64,000 nucleotides of DNA from assembly GCA_936450465.1 (NCBI GenBank), contig OW388300.1, positions 18,973,232 to 19,037,231 of the forward strand. Reading direction: 5' to 3'. The notes under the pieces were generated by a model, which was not told the origin of the DNA, searched no databases, and saw nothing but the letters and a program-made list of their open reading frames with translations. Position numbers and translations under genes: made by a program. This stretch comes from Gibbula magus. Taxonomy: Eukaryota > Mollusca > Gastropoda > Trochida > Trochidae. Below, piece after piece: positions 47,062 to 59,486 of the stretch; the first letter of the stretch is position 1, and each line of letters begins with the position of its first letter.

Positions 47062-47118
47062 ACCCCCAGTCCGCCAGTCCGCCAGTCCCCCAGTCCCCCA
47101 ATCCCCCAGGATCTCCAG
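47062..47118 (+). other. Proline-rich mini-exon candidate
   Basis: Between a possible acceptor (tcttacatag) and donor (CAG/gtagct) lies CAGTCCGCC/CAGTCCCC tandem repeat, reading TPSPPVRQSPSPPIPQDLQ in phase 0. A simple tandem repeat explains it equally well. Confidence 0.15.
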
Positions 47119-47248
47119 GTAGCTATGCAAGTTGCAATTTCAATCTATCCGTCGCTATGTCATTACAAATTGCCTTATAATTGCCTTGTATTCAAATCTC
47201 TTCATTCTAAAATGTCTGCATATTTTATTTTACACACATGATAAAAAA

Positions 47249-47311
47249 AGGTGGAATCGGCTTGCCGGATCTGCCCCAAATTTGGCAGATCCGGCAAGCA
47301 GATTCCACCCC
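47249..47311. repeat. Stem-loop repeat with 16-bp perfect core arms
   Basis: GCTTGCCGGATCTGCC (47260-47275) and its exact inverse (47284-47299) are separated by 8 nt. The arms extend imperfectly outward. A third diverged copy of one arm follows at 47317. Confidence 0.85.
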
Positions 47312-47341
47312 AAATTGGGCAGATCTGGCAAGTGGATTTCA

Positions 47342-48594
47342 CCCTTTTTGGTCTTGTGACGTCAGCGTAGTGTTATAGGTTTGACTTGCAGTCACTTTAG
47401 ACAGAGGGAGTTCTATGCTTAAGAGCTTAGAACTCTTTGTAACTGAATTAAGTGACAAATTAAGATCTAATAGTTTTTTTTCTAGACCTACAAATTAACT
47501 GATTGAGCTGAACAAGATCAATTTTAATCTGTTATGAGAATACTTCAAACAATCAGATTAGTAAATGATATTTAAAGCAGCTTCCCTCAGAAAAAAAGGA
47601 TTCTGTCATTCCAGAAATTCTTTGCATCCTACTCCATCAGTTTATTTGTGTCCGCTGCGCTACTACCACACCCTGATTCCCTGAGGCCAATAACTGTTTT
47701 TTGTAGGCCTGTTAAATTGCTAAAAATAGCATAGCATGTAATTTTTCAGCCAATGAAATGTCGTAATTTGAATGTTGATGAACGCATATCAGTTCTCTCA
47801 TCCTGGTCCTGCCTCATTGGCTGGAATGGAATTTCTTTCATTGGCTTGTTATTTATAGCTAGAATGACAGAGCTCAGGGAATCAGGATATTGTGTTAGGG
47901 TAGCGGATATAATGCTTTGATGGGTCTGTGATATACTTGTTGCCTTTGTAAAAGGTTTCACCTTTTGAAACTATTGCATTTGTGAAATATTTGTTAATGT
48001 TCTTTTGAACTTATGAAACCACATTTGATTATTAGTAAGTAATTTGTCCTACCGTATGATGAAATAGATATGAAATAACTGATGAAAAAGAGTTGATGAA
48101 AAAATAAAAGTTGTCTTGTAGATTCCAAGGCTTAAAGATTAAAAATTGAATGAGTCAAATATTTCACCTTACAAGTAAGATTTTAATGATTTTGAAACTA
48201 ACATCTTATTTAGGTGTAAACATATTTGTAACATTATAGAAACTGCTTGACTTAAATCACATAAAATTATAAATTTCATGACACTTATATTTTTATTTAT
48301 ATAAATATTTTGTAGTTATTTATACAATATTGCAGAATAAAGATCTTAGACGTAATCATGACTAATGTTCACACAAAAAAGTTTTTAATTCATTTACTTA
48401 AAATGTGTTTATATTCTATGTCATTAATCATGGTATCACGACAAATTAAATTTATAGTCAATATATGATTGTGTTCATAATCATCTGTTGCATGAATTTA
48501 TCCGCATATCTGTATATTATAAAAGAATGTTTATCTTAACAAATGTACACATAACTTACAGACATATATGCATGAATTTGTTTGATTTTCTGAA
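47342..48594. other. AT-rich noncoding stretch
   Basis: No gene or repeat recognised. Confidence 0.4.
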
Positions 48595-48595
48595 A

Positions 48596-48893
48596 TGAAA
48601 ACTTTGACTGCTTTTGATGCTAATTATCCCAAGTGTCCTATAACTTTCACTTCTTTTGATGCTAATTACCCCAAGTGTCCTATAACTTTCACTTCTTTTA
48701 ATGCTAATTATCCCAAGTGTCCTATAACTTTGACTGCCTTTGATACTAATTATCCCAAGTGTCCTATAACTTTCACTGTTTTTGATACTAATTATCCCAA
48801 GTGTCCTATAACTTTCACTTCTTTTAATGCTAATTATCCCAAGTGTCCTATAACTTTGACTGCCTTTGATACTAATTATCCCAAGTGTCCTAT
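48596..48893 (+). repeat. 42-bp tandem repeat, seven units, open in one frame
   Basis: Units around AATTATCCCAAGTGTCCTAT; a 42-bp period preserves frame, giving repeated F-D-NYPKCPITFT. No splice or coding support outside the array, so it is treated as a minisatellite. Confidence 0.88.
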
Positions 48894-48930
48894 AATTCAG
48901 TGTGTGTGTTATTCTGTTACCTGGACTTAA

Positions 48931-49925
48931 TTTCCATGAAAATTATTTTCCATATATAATTAGTAAATTATCTGAATATATGTTTAACATACAATATTTG
49001 TTGGTATTTACACAGTTTTGTATTATAGACTGAATTTTCCCTTGTTAATATTATCAACATTTTCTTCTCAGATATGAAATTTTTAATTGTCCATTTTTCA
49101 AAATACAGGATATTTGGATTGATTTAAATTTTCACAATATAACCTGGAAAGTTAATTCTGATATAAATGGCAACATTTGAAATGGATTTTCCATTCTAAT
49201 TAAATATGTTTACTGATCTCAAAAACGACTTAACGTTATTTACAGCTATAGGATTCATTTTCCCAACCAAGAGAGTAACTTGTTTTTTGTTTTGAATGAT
49301 TTTTTTTTCAGAAAGTATTTAAGGCTAAAATTGTCTATTTGTGGTTTTTCCAATGTCTCCAGGAATTTACATTATCTTTTGTCATATCCAGATCAATTTG
49401 AATTTATTACTTATCGTACAAATGTCCTATCAAGACTGCATACACATCTATCACTATCTTTATTACTTACATATACATATATGTGTTGATTCACATTGTA
49501 AATGAAATAAATTATCCATGATTCTATTGGCTTACCTATATCATTACCATATATCAATATCATATTGTTATAAATTATTCATCATTCTTTTTGACTCCCC
49601 TATCATATGAAATATCAATAAAGTGATATAAGTTTCTATTCCTGCCATATATCAATATCACATTGTCAGGATTCAGTGTTTTAAATATTTTAAAACTAAT
49701 ACTATAATAGTGTATCTTATGTAGTGCTTATCTGACTTTGCCATATATAGGGAGTTGGATTTCAAACCATTTTGATTTTGTCTTGATGGATTTTCTTCCA
49801 AATTCTTTGTCTGTGTTGAACATTCAACCTTAGAGTAAACGTCTTTCTCATCTTTGCAGATGATTGGAAATCCATGGATTTGTTCTGTTCAACTGCAGAC
49901 CATCCTGAAACTTACAGTTTATCTT
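48931..49925. other. AT-rich noncoding stretch
   Basis: No gene recognised. Fragments of CCATATATCAATATCA recur near 49545-49670 as a loose duplication. Confidence 0.4.
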
Positions 49926-49937
49926 CTATAATTACCA

Positions 49938-50246
49938 GGGGCAGGATAGTGTAGTGGTTAGCGTGTTCGGCTTCTGATCAAGAGGTCTGGTGTTCGAATC
50001 CCGCCAGGGGCACGTAAACTTTGTCTGCAGTAGAGAACTGTTCTACACGCAGTAAGGTTTGGGTGCAACGCTACACTGAATTTCAGCGTAGTACCCATGG
50101 TTCGCTAGTTCCAGCCAATGCTCGCAGGTTTCACTGCAAAGCATAGCCACATGGCGTTGCGGGCTTTTTCCCTGCCATAATACTAGCAGCCGCGATATAA
50201 GTGAAATACTCTTGAAAGCGGAGTTAAACCCCAACTCACCTCACCT
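49938..50246 (+). repeat. SINE family A, near-intact
   Basis: Full SINE flanked by CTATAATTACC and CTGTAATTACC. Head GTAGTGGTTAGCGTG, B-box GTTCGAATCCC. Confidence 0.88.
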
Positions 50247-50763
50247 CTGTAATTACCTTGTCCTGTATTGAGAGACGTTTACAGATAGATGTTCCAAATC
50301 TACCTTGGTATCAAAATTCTTGTCCACTGTATGCATTAGGAACGTATATTTGATTAGAAATACATGCCATTTAGATAGTGAACAAATATACATGATTATT
50401 TTTGGGTAACACTTCCTTCAATAGTACAAATTCTTGTACTTTTTCAGACAGAATCCCTTGTATATTTGATCATCTACTTTTTCTAAGTTTACATGGACAT
50501 AAAACTTCTTGAATTTCTGTACTGGGTAGAAGCGTTTTGGTGTATATCATCTTATTTTCCTTGTTAGCGGTACTCCAATGAAGAAATCAAGAAATAATTC
50601 TTTTCTCCTTGCTTTTGTTTGGCTGGAATAGGAAGGGTAATCTATTCCTAGGTTTTTGAATGTGAGAATAATACTCCAGACAATTTTCAAAAGACAAGAC
50701 GGTTAAAAACGTTATTTTGAAATGGAAATATGAAGTAAAACCTATATTTAAATATTTATTGTA

Positions 50764-50882
50764 CTGGAGAAAAATAGTTAGGGATATATGTAATTTTTTC
50801 GCAATTTTGAAAAATGATCTTTTTACACACTGATTGAATATATTTCATAAAACTTTCAATATCCCTAACTTATTTTGTCCAG
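50764..50882. mobile_element. 119-bp MITE with TA target
   Basis: Ends CTGGAGAAAAATAGTTAGGG and its near-inverse CCCTAACTTATTTTGTCCAG, flanked by TA. A solitary similar end lies at 59825-59846. Confidence 0.85.
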
Positions 50883-50907
50883 TATATTTCACGTCGTTTG
50901 TGCATAG

Positions 50908-51030
50908 AAGAAATGGAAACCGAAGATTTGCCTTCACCTGGTTCATGAAAGCCTGCCGGAAAAGGAACAAGCCATGATGATAGAAGACTTACAGAATGAT
51001 CTGAACTTGACTGCTTTTACTTCTCTGTGA
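50908..51030 (+). other. Candidate terminal coding exon of an unidentified gene
   Basis: After an acceptor-like gtgcatag the phase-0 frame reads KKWKPKICLHLVHESLPEKE, then 20 more residues to TGA, with AATAAA at 51108-51113 and a GT-rich stretch beyond. The composition looks coding, but no upstream exon was found and there is no family match. It may be chance. Confidence 0.3.
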
Positions 51031-51156
51031 TGCTGATTGTTGCTCTTTGCTGCTGTCCTTGTATGCTTGCATTTTATCTTCTACATGATTATCCCATGAT
51101 TTCATATAATAAAGTGTTTTACAATTGATCACAGGCCTTGTGAATGTGTTGTATCA

Positions 51157-51297
51157 CAGGTGAAGTTTAGCGCAAATATGTTGCACAACAGAGATGAACG
51201 ACCATTTTTCCATATGTGCGAACGAAGTTCGTTCGCACATATGGAAAACTGGTCGTTCATCTCTGTTGCGCAACATATTTGTGCTAAACTTCACCTG
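51157..51297. repeat. 141-bp near-perfect palindrome
   Basis: The left half from CAGGTGAAGTTTAGCGCAAA reads as the inverse of the right half, meeting at CGAACGAAGTTCGTTCG with almost no loop. Overlapping sense and antisense ORFs here are consequences of the symmetry. Confidence 0.92.
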
Positions 51298-51402
51298 TGG
51301 TTGTATATTCCAACAAGTAAGGATGTCAAAATTATTCTTGATGAAATCCATGTGTTTCTTCAAGGCACAACTGCACGCTTTTCTTGCTGAAATAAGCTAT
51401 CC

Positions 51403-51575
51403 CGGTCTGATTAGAAATTGACCTTGTACCGAACAATACAATTTGAAAAGTAATGTGTCTATCGGTATATGAACAGGTTCTGTAGATTCCTCACCACAAG
51501 AAACCTTCGAATGATGTGAGTTCTTATCGCGGTAGATGCACTAATTTGCAACTTTTATTCCTCGGAAAATGGTTT
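51403..51575. mobile_element. 448-bp MITE family, internally deleted relic
   Basis: Retains GGTCTGATTAGAAATTGACC, ACAGGTTCTGTAGATTCCTC and CGGTAGATGCACTA of the family, with the middle missing. Confidence 0.7.
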
Positions 51576-51748
51576 GTGTACAAAATGGGAAATACAATGA
51601 TGAAAAGGACTGTACTAGGATTGTGTGCTGTTTGTGACTATATCTTAATCATTTAACTGAAAACAAAGAATGAAATAGTCATTCATCAAGGTATATCTGT
51701 AACTTCACCGATTTCTAATACACAATGTAAGCATCGCTGTTCCAATAA

Positions 51749-51876
51749 CCATTTTCACCGCAATGCGTAGCCACGTGGCGTTGAGGGCTTTCTCCCTGCA
51801 ATAATGCTACCAGTCGCGATATACATGTAAGTGAAATACTCCTGAAAGCGGCGTTTAACACCAACTCACCTCACCT
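51749..51876 (+). repeat. SINE family A, 3' part
   Basis: GGCTTTCTCCCTGCAATAAT, GAAATACTCCTGAAAGCGG and a CTCACC tail. The head is lost. Confidence 0.75.
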
Positions 51877-52556
51877 CCTTTAACCATAGCGGCTCCCGTT
51901 TTTTGGTCTTCAGGTTGTGTGCAAAAGTGAATATTGCCGATATTGTAGTTCAAGCGGATTTAATGCAACATTGCATTGAATACTTCCGGTCTTTTAAAAT
52001 CAACTTCAAAATCTGAATATGTACACATTTTCCAGATTACTTAACGGTACATTAGCCGAGTGCAGATCCATTGTAATATCGAGAGATGTGCATTATCTGT
52101 ACATTATCTGTGCATTATCTGTGCATTATTTATATTTTAAAACAATTGGCATGCAACAGTGGCTTTTAGAATCAGAAAGTGTTTTTTAAAGCAATAACTG
52201 AAATGACAACGGTTTATAAATATTAAAGAGTAACTTTACAGTAACCATAATGTGTTTCCGTTCCCAGTTGCTCGATTGTGCTGCCAAAACAAAAAAAATC
52301 ACAATAATGGACAATCCTTCAACTCCAGGATATCGCTCTGTACTGTGTTCTAGGGGAACGTTATTACGAATCGTTGATGAAAGCATATCAAAGTGACAGG
52401 TCATCTACATCAGTAGTAGTATGACAGTGTAATGCATTGATGACTGAATTCAGGAATGATCCAGACAACATTCCACCTAGGTCTTCTGTGGTGATATGGT
52501 TCAACATTACCAAATGATGCCTCTTCACTGCCACTGTCAAAAGTACTTAGCGATTA

Positions 52557-52890
52557 TAGCCCATTACCCCTACAACCCATTACCCCTACACCTAATTACA
52601 CCTACACCCCATTACACCTACAACCCATTACCCCTACACCTAATTACCCCTACACCCCATTACACCTACACCTAATTACCCCTACACCTAATTACCCCTA
52701 CAACCCATTACCCCTACACCTAATTACCCCTACACCCCATTACACCTACAACCCATTACCCCTCGACTAATTACCCCTACACCCCATTACACCTACAACC
52801 CATTACCCCTACAACCCATTACCCCTACACCTAATTACCCCTACACCCCATTAAACCTACAACCCATTACCCCTACACCCCATAGCCCCT
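52557..52890 (+). repeat. 16-bp minisatellite, about 20 units
   Basis: Units CCCATTACCCCTACA(A/C) alternate with CTAATTACCCCTACAC. The regular mixture suggests a higher-order pattern. The sequence is C-rich on this strand but is not a known telomere motif. Confidence 0.9.
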
Positions 52891-53543
52891 ACAATTCGTT
52901 AAAACAACACAAGCAGTTACCTGTTGTCGTTTTTCAATAATTAAATACAATTTGGGAGGCTTTTGTCCGGGTGGCTTTTGTCCTAGACCCCCTGTCTGAC
53001 ATAATGAACTCACCCTAACGAGTGATTAAGTATGGAGTAGGAATAAAGAATAAAGGAACAATTTCTTAACCACAAAAAAAAAACCGTTTCATATAAATGG
53101 CGGAATTTTCAATTAAAAGAATTGATAAACTGACACAATAAGATTTACAGTTGAGATGGTTCAGTTTGGTATATAGGTACTTGAATCTACTTTAACTTGT
53201 TTTGCGCCCCTGTAGGGTTATGGGCTGTTATGAGAGACTACCTACCCAGCTGAATTCAAGTGTGTCCGAGGGACCATTAAAGATGAACATGCCCTAGTCG
53301 TCCAAAATCAACTTTTTACCGAGATGTTAACGAAATCCATGGTCCAAACCGAATGTGCCATCGCTGGTGCAGTTGGCATGTGCATGGTACCTTTGAACTG
53401 AGGAATGTTTCGACTCGAGTGGTACCAAGACTTTTGATATCTTATCGAAAATTGAACGAGGGCTACCATGTCATATCCATGACTGTTGGCTTCATGAACT
53501 GTCTCTTCAAACTCTTCCAATCTTATTTCCTGTTAACATTTCC

Positions 53544-53991
53544 CAGTCTGATTAAAATCGACCTTGTTTCGAGGAATAAAATTTGCAAAATACTATATCT
53601 ACCGGGATACGGACAGGTTCTGTAGATTCCTCGCCACAAGGTCTGAGAACATCCCGTATAGGCGTGTGTTCCGAACCAGTTTAGCGCAGCCAAAGCCCAG
53701 TCAAATAGCTGACCAATCACATCATAGTTTTTAAACGGTCGCTGTTTTGAAAGCATTTGGAACAGACAAAAGGATAGCTGTTTGGAGTTATCTGCCCCTA
53801 ACTTCTCGCACCGAAAGCATTTGTTGGGCATCTTTTGATTGGCTACCTGAATTGCGCTCGAACACGCTAGTCTATGGACTGTTTCCAGACGGTTTGGCGT
53901 GGAAACCTCCGAACGATATGAGTTCGTATCCCGGTAGATGCACTATTTTGCACTTTTTTCCCGCGGAATACCGTCGGTTTTAATCAGACTG
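53544..53991. mobile_element. 448-bp MITE, copy 2
   Basis: Terminal CAGTCTGATTAAAATCGAC and its inverse, with AACATTTCC on both sides (53535-53543, 53992-54000). Nearly identical to the copy at 55812. Confidence 0.93.
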
Positions 53992-54188
53992 AACATTTCC
54001 ATTCTGACGATGACGTCATTGCCGCCTTTGGGTGTTTTTCAGACGTCCAAGACAGATATTTTCTATAGAACTAGAAGAATAAAGTCGCCCCAACACTAAA
54101 ACAGAAATATAACCTTATAACTAAGATTTGTACGATAGAGGAAACATTTACCATTGCATGCCGACTTTCCTAGAATACAACATTGGTC

Positions 54189-54534
54189 TTAAAGGGGCAG
54201 TAGCACGTTTTTTCGCTCAAAAAAGTTGATGAAATGTATTTGAAAAATAATTTCACCAATAGTAAAACATCATTCTCTCTTCGGAAAATAAAGTTTAAAA
54301 TTACTGTACATGTTTCGGTAAAGCCGTGGGAATCGTTTTTGTAATACAAAATAATAAATTGTGTTCACAATAAAATGGCCGCCATGTAATTTTTGCTTTA
54401 TACGCAACATAGTTTGTACCACTACAGATAATTGGTTTGTGTAATAAGATGTTTTACCCTCTAAAGTTAATTTAAATGACATCAACTGTCATTATAAATG
54501 GGAAATTTGAAAAAATAAATTTTGCAAAAAACGT
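54189..54534. mobile_element. TTAA MITE family 1, right end truncated
   Basis: Starts TTAAAGGGGCAGTAGCACG. Homology stops at AAAAAACGTCTTG, where another repeat-like sequence begins. Confidence 0.85.
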
Positions 54535-55523
54535 CTTGCGGTTAGGGTTTTGGTGCGATACTACAATACACTCCAGTATGGTACTTTGTATGTCGGCGCG
54601 AAGCTGGCGTGTTTCACCGCCATACATCATGCTGGTAACTGCTACTGACACTATGTATATATTACATCATCTACATACACTAATTACATTACTGTGTACA
54701 CCTACCGCCGATGTTTAACATTTGCCCAATCTGTTTTCGTCTACACCACTTCATCATCGCCGTGTACCTCTCCATGCAAAATGTCAGTATTGAGTCAGGT
54801 GCGGATATTACATGAGTTTGCGTGTTTCGTTAATTGGATTGTTCTATATGAGGCACCATACATCACCACAGACAGGTAATTAGTGAACATGGACATATAT
54901 TAGATGTACCCACACTTTCCGACGGAGGTGAGGCGGCTTCACGATATCAAACCGACGTACTGGACAAAGCATAGTGAGATTTTCTAGCGATTACTGGTCC
55001 ATTTATTCACTGACACCCTGATTAAATATCGATCATAAAAATCAAAACAAATTTATATGCACACATTTTTCTTCGGAACGGTAAGGGATGCATGTTATAG
55101 CAACGACCAGGTGTAATATATAAAGGCCAATTTACACTGAGTCGCGTCCTTCGTACGACCATTGAGCGACCACAGAAATGGACAGGACGCTCAATGGTCG
55201 GCCGATTTCGCGAAATCCCGTTTCTCTGTAAATGCTCCTGCGATCTTCGTGCGTCCTTTGTACGACCTAAAATGCAAATAATGGTAATTTCCATGACGAT
55301 CTTTGAATGACCTGCACGTTTACGGAGCCTCCACACTGCCTTCGCTGGGCGTTCACTGTGCAACCCTAACATCATTTCAGCATCAAGGGCGATCCCCTTA
55401 CAACCCGTCAGCCATCTCTGTGCCTCCTCTGTGCCTCCTCTGTGCCTTCGCTGTGCCAACATTGACGACTATGGCGACAGTTGGCCGAGCATGCAGCAAC
55501 ACTTCTGCCTCCTCTGCGATACC

Positions 55524-55762
55524 TGGGTTCCGTTCAATAACAGCGAGCGCTTAAATTGCTCATTGATCGCTTATTGTAGCGCTCAAGTAGCGAACAAGTA
55601 GCGCTCATTCTCTCTTGAACGATACAGCGCAAATTCCTCGAAGTTTGCTCGCCTTGCTACGTAGCGCTACATTGAGCAATCGCGTTCAAGAGAGGTTTAA
55701 TGCAGCGCTCAATGAGCGATTATTAAGCGCTCGCTGTTATGGATGTTATGGAACAGAGCCCA
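55524..55762. mobile_element. TGGGCTCTGTTCC MITE, copy 1
   Basis: Ends TGGGTTCCGTTCAATAACAG and TTATGGAACAGAGCCCA. The interior is full of GAGCGATT/AGCGCTCA palindromes. A sister copy is at 63633. Confidence 0.8.
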
Positions 55763-55811
55763 GAACAATGCTTCAGTGATCCCTGTGAGTGTTCGGCAAC
55801 CTAGACAGACT

Positions 55812-56259
55812 CAGTCTGATTAAAATCGACCTTGTTTCGAGGAATAAAATTTGCAAAATACTATATCTACCGGGATACGGACAGGTTCTGTAGATTCCTC
55901 GCCACAAGGTCTGAGAACATCCCGTATAGGCGTGTGTTCCGAACCAGTTTAGCGCAGCCAAAGCCCAGTCAAATGGCTGACCAATCACATCATAGTTTTT
56001 AAACGGTCGCTGTTTTGAAAGCATTTGGAACAGACAAAAGGATAGCTGTTTGGAGTTATCTGCCCCTAACTTCTCGCACCGAAAGCATTTGTTGGGCATC
56101 TTTTGATTGGCTACCTGAATTGCGCTCGAACACGCTAGTCTATGGACTGTTTCCAGACGGTTTGGCGTGGAAACCTCCGAACGATATGAGTTCGTATCCC
56201 GGTAGATGCACTATTTTGCACTTTTTTCCCGCGGAATACCGTCGGTTTTAATCAGACTG
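55812..56259. mobile_element. 448-bp MITE, copy 3
   Basis: Same ends and exact length as copy 2. Flanked by AGACAGACT (55803-55811, 56260-56268). Confidence 0.93.
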
Positions 56260-56268
56260 AGACAGACT

Positions 56269-57110
56269 GGGCCTATAATAAGCTGCATTAGTCTCCATTT
56301 GTTTCATTCCCATTCCAACAGTCAGAAATAACCAACCAATTAGCTTTTGCAGCTGCAATAAAAGAAAACAAGCTCTGCTGCTTAACAACATGGTCATTTT
56401 TTTTTTTGCAGAAGAAAATGGTATTTATTTTTTAAAAACTAAAGAAACAAATATACAAAAAAATGAAATTATTAAATCCACGGGTAAACATACGAATGAA
56501 ACAGGGCTTCATCATTCTCCAGAAGTCAAATCGGTTACATTTAAGTTTATGAAACATTATCTGTTCATATTTCTGAAAATCATGCCTTCTAAAAACTTTT
56601 TAAAATCTAAACGGGGAGATAAAGTAGAGTAAAATAACGCTCGGACCTTTTGGCTTGTTTTACGATGTCCTACCGTGACGGTGCTTCAATTTGAGAGTTA
56701 AAAATTAAAGTTAGAGAGATAAAATAGGTCGCCAACATCTTTTATTAATTAATTTTCGGTATTTCGTAACAAAATTATCCAACATTCTGACCAAAATCCA
56801 TGTTGAAAAAGCTATTCCAACACCCGAATGTGTTTGAATAAAGATCAAACCCGAATGAATGAAATCGTGCTTACTTCTTTACAAAACTTTTTATTATCAA
56901 AGACATTTAAAATCGACTTTATCCGACAGCAGCATTCCAGTTGTTATTGTTAAATATGTGATGGCGTTTCTTTACAAGTGAGTTTATACATCTTATGTGC
57001 TTGACTTTTCTGTTGTCTTGCTCTCTTTTGATGCCATAGTCTTATCAATGGTTCGTCAACAGAAACAAGGAAACATGTGAGAATAGATCATCTATTTTTT
57101 TGAGAATTTA
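56269..57110. other. AT-rich interior of the composite element
   Basis: Only a short ORF of 80 residues with no known domain. Nothing else recognised. Confidence 0.35.
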
Positions 57111-57692
57111 CGAGGACGCTCACAGAAGGCTGAGTGAATGCAGAAAGAAGGCACAAAACTCGTCATGGTCGCACAAAGGTTGTCGTGGTCGCTGCATGAA
57201 GGCAGAACGGTCGTGATATAAACGGCTCTGATTGCACAGAGGACGCAGTAGGATGGCCCAAGGGAGGCAGAGGCATCGCCCAACGTTAGCGAATTTCTTG
57301 CATGGCGATCATTGAGCGTCCTTTGCGACCCCAGAACGTCCATATGCCTCATGGGAGCAACCCTTGAGCGACCAGAATCGTCGGCGACCCCTCTGCGGAA
57401 GTTTTGAGCATGTTCGAAAATATTTGGCGTCCTCCGCGTCCTTTGCGGTCAATCGCGATGTCTCAACATCCCATGTGCCACCTCCTCACGACCTTAGCAA
57501 CCATTCTGCCTCCCTTTAGCGTCCAACGGCGATCTGTTATGTTTTTTGGTCGCACAGAGGACGCACAACGGTCTTCATGTCTGTGTAAAGGGGCCTAAAG
57601 AGACAGATATAACCTTTTAGCATTGAAAATTACTATAGTTTAGCAAAGGATTAAAAACCGGGTCATATTTTGGATGTTTGACGATGCCACTT

Positions 57693-58082
57693 TAGCCCAA
57701 AAGGGCCGAAATGCCAGATAGGCTTATAGCATAGGCCGTCGTCCGTCCACATAAGACATTTTGTACTTCTCAAGAACCTCTAAATCCCCAAAACTGACAT
57801 TTTTGGGAAAGTACCTTCCTTGCACCTATGGGGTCAAACTTTTTCTCTCTATATATATGCTCTTAAATATCTGGCAGAAAAAGAAATAGGATTCGCGTTT
57901 AAATCTCGCATTTGTTCCTCCCCAAAAAGTCAGGTTGTGAAAAGCTATATGAATGTGGATTAATGTACATGTATAACCAATTTGGATAATAATTTTCAAA
58001 TTTGATGACTGCACAATGCCTTATTATTGGATATGTTTATATTACCTGTTGAGTTACAGGGCCAATAATATGGCTCTATTTT
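57693..58082. mobile_element. AGCTCATC-family element, short copy
   Basis: TTAGCCCAAAAGGGCC at the left with GTCGTCCGTCC, and GTTGAGTTACAGGGCC at the right. About 390 bp, a short relative of the element in intron 8. Confidence 0.6.
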
Positions 58083-59480
58083 TATGATTATTAATAACCA
58101 TGATACGACTATGATAAACAAGAGCTCTCAACAAGGGACGTATCTAGGTAGAATATATTTCTGACTACTCGTCTTTTCCCTCTGATACTCTTATTTGGTT
58201 ATTCCTCCCCTATAGTTAAATACAGGGAGCTTCTGACTCAGTGTACAAAACTGTTGATTGTAGGAACGGAGAGCTTTTCTTACTAATACTAGTGAAACGA
58301 ACATTCATATACTATTATAAAACATTGAATCGCACACGTTATATGTTAAAAAATAGTTCACATTATGGCATCATTTTTCATCAATCGTTTACATTATCAT
58401 ATCACTGTTCGCAATTCATAAACATTTTATATCAATGCATTTATTATAATTTCAAGCTTAAATGCCTTATTTTATATAGGCGATAGTAGTCTTTTTAATG
58501 AGTAAATGGCTATGTTTGTGCTGCGTCTTGTAAGTTAACTGAATCATTTCATTTTAACATATCCTTGACTCATGTAGGCCTAGCTGTAAGTAAAACGTGG
58601 TGAAATTTGAATGAGTTCTTTTATAGGCCTTGCTGATATCAAGTTCTAAACAACCACATGTGGTGATTAGTAATCAAAGCAAGTTGTGTTTAACTTGGCC
58701 TGATGTTTTTCGAGTTCCGCTTCGGAGACACATGTCTAAATTACGTTTCCGTGGAAACCGACAAAAAAAAAATCGAGAAAGTTGAAAACCCTTAAAGGCA
58801 CAACTACATGAGATGATTAATCAGCTTATATGTTTTGTAGAAATGGGCCTAACGGTTTTCGAGTTCTGCTCTGAAAACGATGTGATCACAGACGAACGGA
58901 CGGACGGAGGGACAGACAGACAAAAGGAGTCAACGACCAATACACCTACACTTTACCCAATACACTCAGATACTTTTCTTAATACAACTCCACTTTTCTA
59001 AATACACTTACACTTTTCTCAAGTAACCTTCACAGTCACACATGACTAATACATTTCAGAAAGAATAAAGTGTTTTGTATTTAATCTTAATAAGATCCTA
59101 AAACATCTCAAATATGATAAAATAATATTTTTATGAATGAGTCTGGAATCGAACATGGAACCCTTGGTTTATTATCGTAGCGCTTTTATCCCAGAGGCTG
59201 CGAAGCGCTGTTAGAATCTCTGAGGTTGTTTGTCAGTTAGAACGATGCTTTCGCCCCTTGAAGGGAAAATCACGAAACGCACATGGGGATCGTGCTGACA
59301 ACCAAACAACGTGATTCACGAGAATAACATAACCACGCATTGCACGTGCGTCGACCAAGGTGTCAGACGTGGAAAGTGAAATGTAAATCGCGTAGCATGA
59401 TAGGTGGGGCCCAACCAAGGTTTTGAAAAATTTTTAAATTTACAATATCGAAAATATATACAATTTTATTAACTCGACTA
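58083..59480. other. Noncoding stretch with repeat D relic
   Basis: 58700-58930 resembles repeat D in reverse, with CGGACGGACGGAGGGACAGA. The rest shows no gene. Confidence 0.4.
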
Positions 59481-59486
59481 AAGTGA

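Larger units (their letters stand above)
55122..57597. mobile_element. GGCC-ended composite element
   Basis: Left AAAGGCCAATTTACACTGA and right TGTGTAAAGGGGCCT are imperfect inverses. Subterminal GC-rich repeats (GCGTCC, GAGCGACC) are shared at both ends. Two other MITEs (55524, 55812) sit inside. No transposase recognised. Confidence 0.55.

Noticed and set aside
51160..51421. Overlapping sense and antisense ORFs around 51.2-51.4 kb
   Set aside because: Both are produced by the 141-bp palindrome.
53523..53983. Repeated ORFs ([10 protein letters not shown] and [10 protein letters not shown] types)
   Set aside because: They are identical between MITE copies at 13.7, 53.5 and 55.8 kb and lie on both strands; they reflect the repeat, not a gene.
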